64,000 nt of DNA from Pseudomonas sp. SST3 (lineage in GTDB: Bacteria > Pseudomonadota > Gammaproteobacteria > Pseudomonadales > Pseudomonadaceae), in assembly GCF_003325755.1 (NCBI RefSeq), contig NZ_QORI02000003.1, positions 1 to 64,000 on the forward strand, given 5' to 3'. Below are positions 48,522 to 56,866 of this stretch, one piece after another. The translations under genes and the position numbers were made by a program. Each line of letters opens with the position of its first letter. Position 1 is the stretch's first letter. The notes below the pieces were generated by a model that did no database searches, had not been told where the DNA came from, and saw nothing but the letters and a program-made list of their open reading frames with translations.

Positions 48522-49061
48522 TTATTTCTTCGCTGCGAAACGTTTCACCGAATCGAGCCAGTTTTCATGCAACTGGTTCTGATCGACATCCATCCCGCGA
48601 GTTTCCATAGATTCCCGGTGCCGGTCGATTTCGCCGGTCACCTCACCGAGCGAGGCACTGTTTCCATCGAGCAGATGCATTTGGGTGAGGCCAAGATGGT
48701 AGAAGCGCAATAGCTTCATCGCATCGGGATCCCCCGCTGCCACCCCTGCGGTGACGTGGTGCATGACATTGGTGATGCTCATCAGGCTGCGCTTGAGGCG
48801 CCATCCATACACCGCACTGGCCATCCAGGATTGCCTCCAGTAAACCAGCCGCACCAGCGCGACTGTCAGCAACAACCCTGCAATGACACCCGCCATATTC
48901 AGCCGCAGATTGTCTTCGCCCGTCTCGCCGAATAGTGCCACCGTCAGAGTTGCCAGCCCCATCGCCAGTACCGTGAAGGTCGCCACCACGACGAGGGTGC
49001 TACGGCGCGTTTGCTGCCGGTAGGCTTCTGAGCTGAGCGGCTTGATCTCGAATAACACCAT
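48522..49061 (-). CDS. DUF3087 membrane protein
   Basis: The 179-aa protein has two membrane helices at about residues 25-45 and 58-75 (VATFTVLAMGLATLTVALF, then MAGVIAGLLLTVALVRLVY) followed by a helical soluble domain. It matches DUF3087, of unknown role. The start at 49061 has AGGA seven bases upstream; a TTG two codons earlier is less likely. It is divergent from the GNAT gene and about 460 bp from bglX, so it is probably transcribed alone. Confidence 0.8.
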   Translation of the reverse strand: MVLFEIKPLSSEAYRQQTRRSTLVVVATFTVLAMGLATLTVALFGETGEDNLRLNMAGVIAGLLLTVALVRLVYWRQSWMASAVYGWRLKRSLMSITNVMHHVTAGVAAGDPDAMKLLRFYHLGLTQMHLLDGNSASLGEVTGEIDRHRESMETRGMDVDQNQLHENWLDSVKRFAAKK

Positions 49062-49184
49062 GGGCAAGTCCTGATGACTGAATGAGGAGCATCTTTCGCG
49101 GCATTATCATCGCATTCTGGCGACGGCGCCCTACGCCGCGCAGCAGACGGTCTTTACCGACAGAACGACACCCAGGAAGGTCAC

Positions 49185-49670
49185 ATGCGCCGACTCGCAA
49201 TTCCAGCCGATCTCGATCGTGTCTTCGACATCCATATGCACGAGGCGGTGATGCCCTTTCTCGGCTTCGACCCAATGCCCCACGAAGCCTTCAGCAGGGT
49301 ATTCGATCCGCTGTTCGAGAGCGGCTGCTTCTATGTATTCGAAGTAGAAGGTCGCGTTCAGGGCTTCTATCAGGTGCAACGGTATCTCGGTCACGCCGCG
49401 CATGTCGCCCATCTGGGGACGCTGGCGGTGGCACCGGAAGCGCACGGCACGGGCGTTGCCGCCGCGATGATGGAAGACGCGCTCAGTCGTTTGCGCAGGG
49501 CCGGTGTCACTCGGGTGGAGCTGGCCGTGGCAGCAGACAATCCACGCGCCATCGCTTTCTATGAACGCTTCGGGTTTGCCCACGAGGGAACCCAGCGAGC
49601 CGCGTGCAAACGCGCCTTTGACGAAGCCTATGTTGATGCGCGGATGTACGGATTGCTGCTGAGCGAGTAA
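49185..49670 (+). CDS. GNAT-family acetyltransferase
   Basis: The 161-aa protein has the GNAT fold with the acetyl-CoA loop LAVAPEAHGTGVAAAMM and the C-terminal AIAFYERFGFAHEGTQR. It would transfer acetyl from acetyl-CoA to an amine; the substrate cannot be told. Its N-terminus (LAIPADLDRVFDIHMHEAV) is of the kind seen in small L-amino-acid or antibiotic acetyltransferases. A GAAGGTC ribosome site precedes the ATG. No partner genes suggest a pathway. Confidence 0.88.
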   Translation: MRRLAIPADLDRVFDIHMHEAVMPFLGFDPMPHEAFSRVFDPLFESGCFYVFEVEGRVQGFYQVQRYLGHAAHVAHLGTLAVAPEAHGTGVAAAMMEDALSRLRRAGVTRVELAVAADNPRAIAFYERFGFAHEGTQRAACKRAFDEAYVDARMYGLLLSE

Positions 49671-49738
49671 TGAATTGACGCGTCCGGGACTCGGCGGAGC
49701 GCCGGACAGCCTGGGCCGCCCGGCTGCGCCTCGTTGGC

Positions 49739-50338
49739 TCAGCCTTTCAGCTTCACCGTGGTCTGCGCCACCAGCTCACCCTGATAGCGAGCAATAGTCA
49801 GTTCCTTGTTGGACGGTTGGCGCGAGCCGTCACCGCCGGCGATGGTCGAGGCACCATAAGGCGTGCCACCGTTGGTTTCGGAGATATCGAAGAATTCGCC
49901 GATGCCGTAGCCGGTCGGGACGATGATCATTCCGTGGTGCGCCAGGGTGGTCCAGGTCGACGTAATAGTCATCTCCTGCCCGCCGCCGGTCCCGGTAGAC
50001 GTGAAGACGCTGGCGACTTTGCCGTGCAGCGCGCCCTTGGCCCAGAGGCCGCCGGTCTGATCGAGGAAGTTGCGCATCTGCCCGGACATGTTGCCGAAAC
50101 GGGTAGGTGTGCCGAAGATGATCGCATCGTAATCGGGCAGCTCGGCCGGGCTCGCTACCGGCGCAGCCTGATCGACCTTGCCGCCAGCGTTCTTGAACAC
50201 CTCCTCGGGCATGGTTTCCGGCACACGTTTGACCGTCACCTCCGCGCCATCGACGCGTCGCGCGCCCTCGGCCACCGCGTTGGCCATGGTTTCGATGTGT
50301 CCATACATCGAGTGATACAGCACGAGAATCTTCGCCAT
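49739..50338 (-). CDS. wrbA: NAD(P)H:quinone oxidoreductase WrbA
   Basis: The 199-aa flavodoxin-like protein starts [19 protein letters not shown] and carries the typical WrbA blocks [31 protein letters not shown] and [12 protein letters not shown], with [17 protein letters not shown] near the end. It is an FMN enzyme reducing quinones with NAD(P)H. AGAGGAA supports the start at 50338; the longer frame to 50398 overlaps the pirin gene. It is closer to the classical WrbA than the paralogue at 7149. It follows the pirin gene by about 57 bp, probably in one transcript. Confidence 0.94.
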   Translation of the reverse strand: MAKILVLYHSMYGHIETMANAVAEGARRVDGAEVTVKRVPETMPEEVFKNAGGKVDQAAPVASPAELPDYDAIIFGTPTRFGNMSGQMRNFLDQTGGLWAKGALHGKVASVFTSTGTGGGQEMTITSTWTTLAHHGMIIVPTGYGIGEFFDISETNGGTPYGASTIAGGDGSRQPSNKELTIARYQGELVAQTTVKLKG

Positions 50339-50394
50339 TTCTGTTTCCTCTTCCTGGGTTTGTGTTCCGGGTTTGCTCAATCGAACCGTGCCGA

Positions 50395-51093
50395 TCAACG
50401 AACGTCCACTAGCACGATTTCGCTGTCTTCCAACGCCTTGACCGTCAGCTGCACCTCATCACGCACCGCGACACCGTCACCCGCCACGGCAACCAGACCA
50501 CCGATTTCGATGCGCCCGGTGGCCGGGACCAGATACAGCTTCCGACCGATGCCGATCCGGTATTGGGCAACTTGCCCGGCAGAAAGTGTCGCGGCGGCCA
50601 TGCGGGCATCGGCTCGAATCGGCAAGGCGTCCGCGTCGTCAGCCATGCCGCTGGCAAGGGTGACGAAGGCGCCGGCGCGCTCCCCCGTGGGAAACGGTCG
50701 AGTGCCCCAGATCGGCGGCAGGCCGGATTGGTCCGGGTAAATCCATATCTGAAATATCTCGGCAGGCTCGTCTTCCTGGTTGTACTCGCTGTGGGCGATG
50801 CCCGTGCCAGCGCTCATTACCTGCACGTCACCGGCTAGCGTGCGGCCGCGATTACCCAGACTGTCCTCATGACTGATCGCACCCTTGCGCACGTAGGTGA
50901 TGATTTCCATGTCTCGGTGAGCGTGCATGGGGAAACCGGACTGAGGGGCAATGACGTCGTCGTTCCAGACCCGCAGCCTGCCCCAATGCATGCGCAACGG
51001 ATCACGATAGTCAGCAAAGGAAAAATGGTGGCGAGCATCCAGCCAGCCATGTTTGGCGCCGCCGAGCTCAGCATGGGGGCGTAATTCGATCAT
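50395..51093 (-). CDS. Pirin-family protein
   Basis: The 232-aa protein is a bicupin of the pirin/YhaK kind, with the N-terminal metal-site pattern [16 protein letters not shown] and later [11 protein letters not shown]. Some pirin-like proteins are quercetin dioxygenases, others redox sensors. The start at 51093 has GAGAGG upstream and begins [12 protein letters not shown]; the longer frame to 51201 is not supported. It is probably co-transcribed with the wrbA gene that follows, as pirin and quinone reductase genes often are in my recollection. Confidence 0.88.
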   Translation of the reverse strand: MIELRPHAELGGAKHGWLDARHHFSFADYRDPLRMHWGRLRVWNDDVIAPQSGFPMHAHRDMEIITYVRKGAISHEDSLGNRGRTLAGDVQVMSAGTGIAHSEYNQEDEPAEIFQIWIYPDQSGLPPIWGTRPFPTGERAGAFVTLASGMADDADALPIRADARMAAATLSAGQVAQYRIGIGRKLYLVPATGRIEIGGLVAVAGDGVAVRDEVQLTVKALEDSEIVLVDVR

Positions 51094-51245
51094 CGATAGC
51101 AGCCTCTCTAGGATGTGAGCCCGGCGCATATAACCCGTCGGGCGATGAATTACAGCCATATTCCATTGGATGGATGGATCAATGGGTAGATTTTCTCGCA
51201 AATACCCATCTATTAATTCGATGCTTTAGTTGCTGTCAGTTTTTA

Positions 51246-52121
51246 TCAACCCAGAAACGTCATGACCTCCTCCAGTACCTGTTCGGGTACTTCTTCCGGC
51301 AGGTAATGGCCGGCCGGTAGCGCCTTGCCTTGGACGTTCGCGGTCACCTCGCGCCATTCCTTCAACGGATCGCAGCAACGCTCGACAATACCTTTCGCCC
51401 CCCAGAGCACCAGCAAGGGCGCTTCAATATATTTATCGGCGGCGCGGTCCTTGCGGTCGTGTTCGAGGTCGATGCCAGCACTGGCCCGATAGTCCTCACA
51501 GAACGCATGAATGGTGCCGGGCAGCTTCATGCAGCGCAGGTATTCGGCGTAGGCAGCATCAGCGAAGGGACGCACGTGGTCAGCGCTGGTCGCTACCGCA
51601 CTGCGCAGCACCAATTCAGGAGCTGCTTCGAGCAGGGTTTCCGGCAGCGGCGCTGGGCGAATCAGAAAGAACCAGTGCCAGTAAGCCCGGGCGAACGTCT
51701 CGTCGGTCTGGCGATACATGGCGAGCGTTGGTGCGATGTCGAGCAGGATCAGCCGGCGCACCGCGTGTGGACGATCCATTGCCAGGCGATGACTGACCCG
51801 CGCACCGCGGTCATGGGCAAGGATATCGAAGCGTTCGAAGCCCAGTGTTCGCATCAGCTCGACCTGATCGCGCGCCATCTCGCGTTTGCTGTAGCCACTG
51901 TGATCTGGCCCACCGGCCGGCTTGCTGCTGTCGCCGTAACCGCGTAGATCGGCAGCGACCACGGTGAATCGTTCGGCCAGCTGATCGGCAATCTCGTGCC
52001 AGATCACATGAGTCTGCGGATAACCGTGAAGCAGCAGCAAGGGCGGCCCGGACCCGCCTTTGCGATAGTTGATCGTCACATCATTGACGTTGCATTTGCC
52101 ACGCTGGAACTGCTCGAACAT
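51246..52121 (-). CDS. Haloacetate (fluoroacetate) dehalogenase-like hydrolase
   Basis: The 291-aa alpha/beta hydrolase shows the full set known for fluoroacetate dehalogenases: nucleophile D104 in AHDRGARVSHRL, carboxylate-binding R105 and R108, acid D128 in LLDIAP, the halide-binding pair H149-W150 in YWHWFFLI and base H272 in PAGHYLPEE. Each lies at a constant distance from the residue I recall in the Rhodopseudomonas enzyme. It should hydrolyse a haloacetate to glycolate and halide. Epoxide hydrolases share the fold but lack this HW pair. It follows a 150-bp gap upstream of pirin on the same strand. Confidence 0.85.
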   Translation of the reverse strand: MFEQFQRGKCNVNDVTINYRKGGSGPPLLLLHGYPQTHVIWHEIADQLAERFTVVAADLRGYGDSSKPAGGPDHSGYSKREMARDQVELMRTLGFERFDILAHDRGARVSHRLAMDRPHAVRRLILLDIAPTLAMYRQTDETFARAYWHWFFLIRPAPLPETLLEAAPELVLRSAVATSADHVRPFADAAYAEYLRCMKLPGTIHAFCEDYRASAGIDLEHDRKDRAADKYIEAPLLVLWGAKGIVERCCDPLKEWREVTANVQGKALPAGHYLPEEVPEQVLEEVMTFLG

Positions 52122-52457
52122 AGGACCGCTCCTGAAGGAATCGCAGTGATTCTAGTTGGCTGTGCGGCTGGGGGATCCGGGCGGGCTCGCGGCGGCGCAA
52201 CCGGGTCGCCTCGCACCGTCAGGTCGTGGCAACACCCACTCGGCACAGGCGGGCTAGCCATCTGGGTGCTGTGGATGCGCAACTCTTTGCGCAGCCGGGC
52301 CTATTGCTGCGAATCAGGCCATAAAACCGCGCTCTTAAATTGCACCGGCAGATGCTTTATCGCTAGGTTTGCGCAGCCCAATGAATGTTCAGCTTCGCCA
52401 GCAGGCGAATCAGGCGCGGACAATGATGTCCAGGCCACCAGTACAAGGATAGTTACG
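52122..52457. other. Intergenic region before the toxin gene
   Basis: This 336-bp stretch separates divergent genes and must hold both promoters. The toxin frame stays open across it back to 51996, but that part is antisense to the dehalogenase and has no ribosome site. No repeat, attachment site or RNA gene was seen. Confidence 0.5.
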
Positions 52458-54782
52458 ATGACCGACAGCATTAACGACTGGAGCTACCCCTTTGCCGGCG
52501 GAGCCGACAGTCCTCTCGCCAACCTGACGAACCTGGCCAGAGCCGAGGGCGGCTATTACCCGATGGGTGAGAATGGTCTGTGGCATGGCGGTGTGCATTT
52601 TGACCAAGGCACCGGCGCTGCCTTCGATCAGTCCAGCGTGCGCTGCATCGCTGATGGCGAGGTCATCGCTTATCGTATCGACTCGCAATACCCGGCCAGC
52701 GAATACATAGGCGATATCCCGCGAATCAAGCGCGCGCCTTTTTCCACCGGGTTCGTCCTGGTCAGGCACCGATTGGCATTACCTCCGCTAGACACGTCGC
52801 CCGGCCCAACGCTGTCGTTCTACAGTCTGTACATGCACTTGCAGGACTGGGCCGGTTACAAAGCCCAGGCATCCCTGCTACGCCCAGCCTTCTGGGGTGA
52901 CGGAACGTACCGGGTCGAAACCCAGGGATCGGACCTTAATGTGCGCGCCGAGGCCCACCCACGATCAACCATCCTGGCCGCGCTACCTAACGGGACAGAG
53001 ATAAGAATCGATGCAGGCGATGGCGAATTTCGCAAGCTGCTAAGCATCGTGAACGGCTCAGCGACGCTGCAGCTGGCGCCTGTCGAGGGCGCAAAAGCCC
53101 TGCCCGGCTACCTCGCCATCAGATATCTCAAGGCACAACACGAACCCCGAGCCAAAGATGAAGTAGTGGTGCTGGACACACCGATACGGATCAAGGCCGG
53201 CGAGCTCATCGGCCACCTCGGCCAGTACCAGAATCACAGCGACAACGCACCCCAGCCGCTGCTGCATCTGGAAGTATTCAGCTGTGAGGACGTACCGGCG
53301 TTCATCGCTTCGAGCCGAGCTCATGCAGCTCGTCTGCCGGACGAACACAAGACGCTGCTAAAAATCCACAAGGGTGCCAGCAAACTTGTCCCGCATCGAC
53401 CAAGCATTGATTCGAACAATCCACCCAGCATTAACGACGAAGGCATGGTCATCGGAGTCGACCTGATCGTCCCCCAGAGCTTGCTCGACGGCCTGCCTGC
53501 GGACGCCAAGCTCATAGCGCCAGCTCGCACAGGTGATAGATCATGCAGCCCAGAGGTCCGCTGGTGGCGTCTCGATGACCTGCTGCCGGACCAGGACGGC
53601 AACCCAATCAGCGGCTGGTTGGCCGAACAAGAAATGATCACTACCCGCCACAGCCCGTGGGAATGGGAAGGCTACACCTGCATCGAGGACGGTGAGCCCT
53701 CCGCCGGCACCCTGGCTTATCACCTCGAAGCCCTTCGACGCTTGAATGACGATGAGCGCGCGAGCTACCAAGGCGTGATCGACCTGTCCGACAAAGGCCC
53801 GATCAAGCAACGCCTGCATGCCGTCCTCGACGGCAACGGCGACAAGAAAATCACCTCAGAGGAAATCCGCGCAGCCATGGCCAAACCTTGGCAGGCCCAG
53901 TCCATCGCCCAACTGATTACCCGCCACGAAAGCGAATGGCTGTGGAACCCGAACAAGTGGGACGAACTCGACGAGCTGATGGACCACAGCCCCGCCAGCC
54001 CGAATCCAAACTGGCTTGAAGAGAAGAAGCGGATCGAGAAGTTGTCGTGGTGGAAGGAGTTGGGGGGGAAATGTGGAATAACGGCGGATGCGATTGTGTG
54101 GCATTTTCAGCCTATAAATTTAATAAGCAGACTATCGGACAACAGACATCACCCCACCATATTTATCGATAACATAAAATTTGAATTGCGTTTCTTGAAT
54201 TTCGCCGACGGCGCGATAATTGATGACAAAGACTACTTGCTCGCTGCCAACGAATTAGGTTGCGAAGTCGCAGCGATAAAGGCGGTAGCAGTTACCGAAA
54301 CCGGGAACATTGGAAGTTATTTTACTAACGAAGGTGATGATATCGTTCCATCAATACTTTTCGAAAGACATTATTTCCATGCACTTACCGGCGGGGTGCA
54401 TGACACAGCTCATCCCGACGTATCAAATTCAAGCAGAGGTGGCTACGGGCGCTTCAGCGAGCAGTACAAGAAGCTCGTCAAAGCATATGAACTCAACTCT
54501 AGCGCTGCGCTAAAATCCGCATCATGGGGGAAATTTCAAATAATGGGAAGATACTATCAAAATGCTGGATACACATCCGTCGAGGAATTTGTCCGCGAAC
54601 TGAGTACATCCGAGAAAAATCATCTAAAAGCATTTGTGAGCTTTATAAAAGCTGACAACAGGCTTGCAAAAGCAATCGTAGAAAAAGATTGGCTTTCATT
54701 TGCCAAAGCCTACAATGGGCCAGCTCAGCAGGGGTACGACAAAAAAATGGAGGCCCATTACAATGCGTTTAAGAGCAATTGA
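52458..54782 (+). CDS. Multidomain peptidoglycan hydrolase toxin: M23-like, SH3-like, EF-hand, muramidase
   Basis: The 774-aa protein has no signal peptide. Residues 35-300 resemble an M23 endopeptidase (WHGGVHFD with H43 and H47; YSLYMHLQDW; PLLHLEVF with H270) interrupted by an SH3-like insert (LNVRAEAHPRSTILAALPNG). The first His of the usual H-x-H is Leu, so activity is doubtful. An EF-hand loop (DGNGDKKITSEE) is at 458-469. Residues 585-774 match the DUF3380 N-acetylmuramidase domain, with likely catalytic E614 (VAVTETGN), PSILFERHYF, SWGKFQIMG and AKAYNGP. GC falls sharply near residue 550. AAGGA lies before the ATG. It is probably a secreted antibacterial effector; no secretion genes are near. 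Confidence 0.85.
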   Translation: MTDSINDWSYPFAGGADSPLANLTNLARAEGGYYPMGENGLWHGGVHFDQGTGAAFDQSSVRCIADGEVIAYRIDSQYPASEYIGDIPRIKRAPFSTGFVLVRHRLALPPLDTSPGPTLSFYSLYMHLQDWAGYKAQASLLRPAFWGDGTYRVETQGSDLNVRAEAHPRSTILAALPNGTEIRIDAGDGEFRKLLSIVNGSATLQLAPVEGAKALPGYLAIRYLKAQHEPRAKDEVVVLDTPIRIKAGELIGHLGQYQNHSDNAPQPLLHLEVFSCEDVPAFIASSRAHAARLPDEHKTLLKIHKGASKLVPHRPSIDSNNPPSINDEGMVIGVDLIVPQSLLDGLPADAKLIAPARTGDRSCSPEVRWWRLDDLLPDQDGNPISGWLAEQEMITTRHSPWEWEGYTCIEDGEPSAGTLAYHLEALRRLNDDERASYQGVIDLSDKGPIKQRLHAVLDGNGDKKITSEEIRAAMAKPWQAQSIAQLITRHESEWLWNPNKWDELDELMDHSPASPNPNWLEEKKRIEKLSWWKELGGKCGITADAIVWHFQPINLISRLSDNRHHPTIFIDNIKFELRFLNFADGAIIDDKDYLLAANELGCEVAAIKAVAVTETGNIGSYFTNEGDDIVPSILFERHYFHALTGGVHDTAHPDVSNSSRGGYGRFSEQYKKLVKAYELNSSAALKSASWGKFQIMGRYYQNAGYTSVEEFVRELSTSEKNHLKAFVSFIKADNRLAKAIVEKDWLSFAKAYNGPAQQGYDKKMEAHYNAFKSN

Positions 54783-55281
54783 AAACCTTTTTATTGTTTT
54801 GACAATATTGACCCTTAATAGCTGTATAACTTTAAGTTTTGCCGATGAGCATATAGGTCATTGCCTTGCGAATGAAGAAATATATTTTTCCTGCCTTATG
54901 AAAAATGGAAAAACACTTTCTCTATGCGGCTCAGCAAACGAACTATCTTATAGGTATGGCAAACCAGGTCAACTTGAATTGGTTTTTCCTAGCAACACCG
55001 AACACAGCATGGATCATTTTAGTTACAACAATTTCTCTCGATATGGCGTCGACTACTTTCGCGTCAGCTTCACAAATGAGCCCTATCAGTACACAATTTA
55101 CCGCGACATTGACAATGAATTAAATCCCAAATCGCAAGCAGGAATTATCATTGAAAACAAATCACCCACCGACGAGAAAGAATACAAACTATCTTGCTCA
55201 TTTAATGCTAGCGATAACTTAAACAAACTTCCACCTCTTTTAAAGTGCGACAAAGAAAATGCGCTCGGCTGTGCTAATTGA
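54763..55281 (+). CDS. Exported protein, probable immunity partner of the muramidase toxin
   Basis: The 172-aa protein begins inside the toxin gene, overlapping its end by 20 bases. An N-terminal hydrophobic segment (LFIVLTILTLNSCITLSFA) gives a Sec or lipoprotein signal, so it should reach the periplasm. That is where a peptidoglycan hydrolase would act. The mature part has several cysteines (GHCLANEEIYFSC, LSLCGS, LSCSFN, LLKCDKE) and beta-rich sequence, like small lysozyme-inhibitor-like proteins. It is very AT-rich, as is the 3' end of the toxin. The longer frame from 54700 starts deep in the toxin and is rejected. The immunity role is inferred from overlap, export and context. Confidence 0.75.
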   Translation: MRLRAIENLFIVLTILTLNSCITLSFADEHIGHCLANEEIYFSCLMKNGKTLSLCGSANELSYRYGKPGQLELVFPSNTEHSMDHFSYNNFSRYGVDYFRVSFTNEPYQYTIYRDIDNELNPKSQAGIIIENKSPTDEKEYKLSCSFNASDNLNKLPPLLKCDKENALGCAN

Positions 55282-55386
55282 ATCTTAACTTCAGTTTTTA
55301 TAAAGCGATTCATCTAAAAAACAACCAGCGTCTGCAGTTGCCGCAAGCAGCGATCGGCGAAAGTCACTGAATGCACAAACGCAGAA

Positions 55387-56097
55387 TCAACCGAAACTTA
55401 GCGGTAGAAACAAAGCAATAAGAATCCCCAGCAGGCTCATACCCAACGCCGCGAAGGCACCGCACTCGTCGCCCTCCTCCAGTGCTCGCGCCGTGCCAAT
55501 GGCGTGGGCATTGATGCCGTAACTCAGCCCGCGTGCGGCAGGGTGATCGACCCCGGCCCAGCCCAGCAACAGCGGCCCTAGCGCCGTCCCGATCACCCCG
55601 GTAAGCATCACGAAAACCGCCGCCAACGATGCGAGGCCCCCAAGCTGCTCGGCCACCAGCATGGCAATAGGCATGGTGGCCGCTTTGGGTGAAAGGCTCA
55701 TCAGCACCGGCAGGTCCGCCCCCAACACGCGGGCAATCGCGAGCGTCAGCACGACGCCCAGCACACCACCGCTAACCAAGGTGATGAGGATCGGCCAGAA
55801 CAGTTGCTGGATACGTCGGATATGGCGATACAGCGGGACCGCTAGCGCCACAGTTGCGGGGCCGACCAGTACCGCGATCATCGAGGCATCGGCCTGGTAG
55901 CTCGGATAATCGATACCACACAGGTAAAGCGTGCCGACGACCAACAGCATGCCCACCATCACGGGTTGCAGCACCAGCCAGCCGCTACGCCGGTAGAGCG
56001 CAAGGGCCAGCTGGAAGGCGATCAGCGTCAGTGCAACGGAAAAGAGCGGGTGATCCAGCGTCATGGACCACACGCTGTGCCAGTCGTGTCCACTCAT
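55387..56097 (-). CDS. lrgB: LrgB-family membrane protein
   Basis: The 236-aa protein has about seven helices and LrgB/CidB signatures: FWPILITLVSGGVLGV, SLSPKAATMPIAMLVAEQLGG and GLSYGINAHAIGTARALEE. LrgAB/CidAB proteins resemble holin-like partners and act in murein hydrolase control or in export of small carboxylates. The start at 56097 overlaps the lrgA stop by four bases (ATGA). The frame back to 56157 is inside lrgA and is rejected. It converges on the toxin/immunity pair. Confidence 0.9.
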   Translation of the reverse strand: MSGHDWHSVWSMTLDHPLFSVALTLIAFQLALALYRRSGWLVLQPVMVGMLLVVGTLYLCGIDYPSYQADASMIAVLVGPATVALAVPLYRHIRRIQQLFWPILITLVSGGVLGVVLTLAIARVLGADLPVLMSLSPKAATMPIAMLVAEQLGGLASLAAVFVMLTGVIGTALGPLLLGWAGVDHPAARGLSYGINAHAIGTARALEEGDECGAFAALGMSLLGILIALFLPLSFG

Positions 56098-56459
56098 GCC
56101 TGATCGTCCTGTCGCCGGTCCATGCGTCGGATGAGCCGCTGCATCAGCCACCCGCAAAAGGGCACGGTTACCATCAGCGACAGGACCAGCCCGGCCGCAA
56201 TGGCCGGCAGGTCTGCCAGCAGGGCATCGCTGCTGGTCATGATCCCGGCAGCCGGCACGATCAGCAGCAGCGGCAAATACTGCAGCAGCAGCGCCGCGGT
56301 CTTTTCCAGGGGTTCAGGGATGCCTCGACGTAGCAGCAGCACGCCGAAAAGCAACACCATGCCGATGATCGGCCCCGGCAAAGCGGGCAACAGCGAAAGA
56401 TGGATGACGCTGCCAAGCAACTGCAGCACGACCAGCCAGGTCAGGCCTTTGAGAATCAT
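56094..56459 (-). CDS. lrgA: LrgA/CidA-family holin-like protein
   Basis: The 121-aa protein has four helices and the family blocks LPGPIIGMVLLFGVLL, LLLIVPAAGIM and LSLMVTVPFCGWLMQRLIRR. It pairs with LrgB, encoded next in a four-base overlap. Such proteins can form membrane pores that affect murein hydrolase export or pyruvate uptake. The stop at 56094 is coupled to the lrgB start. It is divergent from ccoG with 400 bp between the two true starts, most of it a GC-rich open frame without support. Confidence 0.9.
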   Translation of the reverse strand: MILKGLTWLVVLQLLGSVIHLSLLPALPGPIIGMVLLFGVLLLRRGIPEPLEKTAALLLQYLPLLLIVPAAGIMTSSDALLADLPAIAAGLVLSLMVTVPFCGWLMQRLIRRMDRRQDDQA

Positions 56460-56866
56460 CGGGTTTCCTTTTTCGACGGGCGGAACGGATGGGGCCGCGC
56501 ACTGGCCATGCCTGCCTCGACGGCATCGGTCCCATGGCCGCGCGGGGCCGCACAGTAAAAGCCAGGACTATGGCGTGGCGCAACGGCAAGACAACAGGTG
56601 CAGATGCGCTTGAAAAAAGCGCATCAGGGATCTAACCGGCTGTGACCCGACGTCGCAGGCCTGGAGCACGCCGAAGCGATGCACCGCAGCGAGGTTACGC
56701 CAAGTCCCCGCGTAGCACGGCACAACGCACGGCTTCCCACCAATCGGGCCCCGGAAACGCGCCGACGATAGATCTGATCCGTTTTTTTACGCCCTACCTG
56801 GGTCTGTTACGCATAGGACACCGATCCGATGATCTGCCCCGCCTGATAAGCCTGATGGGGCGTGAA

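Noticed and set aside
51996..52457. N-terminal extension of the toxin by 154 codons
   Set aside because: The first part is antisense to the dehalogenase gene, and AAGGA before the ATG at 52458 marks the start.
56642..56866. Longer N-terminus for ccoG
   Set aside because: The extra 75 residues are Arg/Ser-rich without family likeness; CcoG proteins start close to MTERIPAT at 56867.
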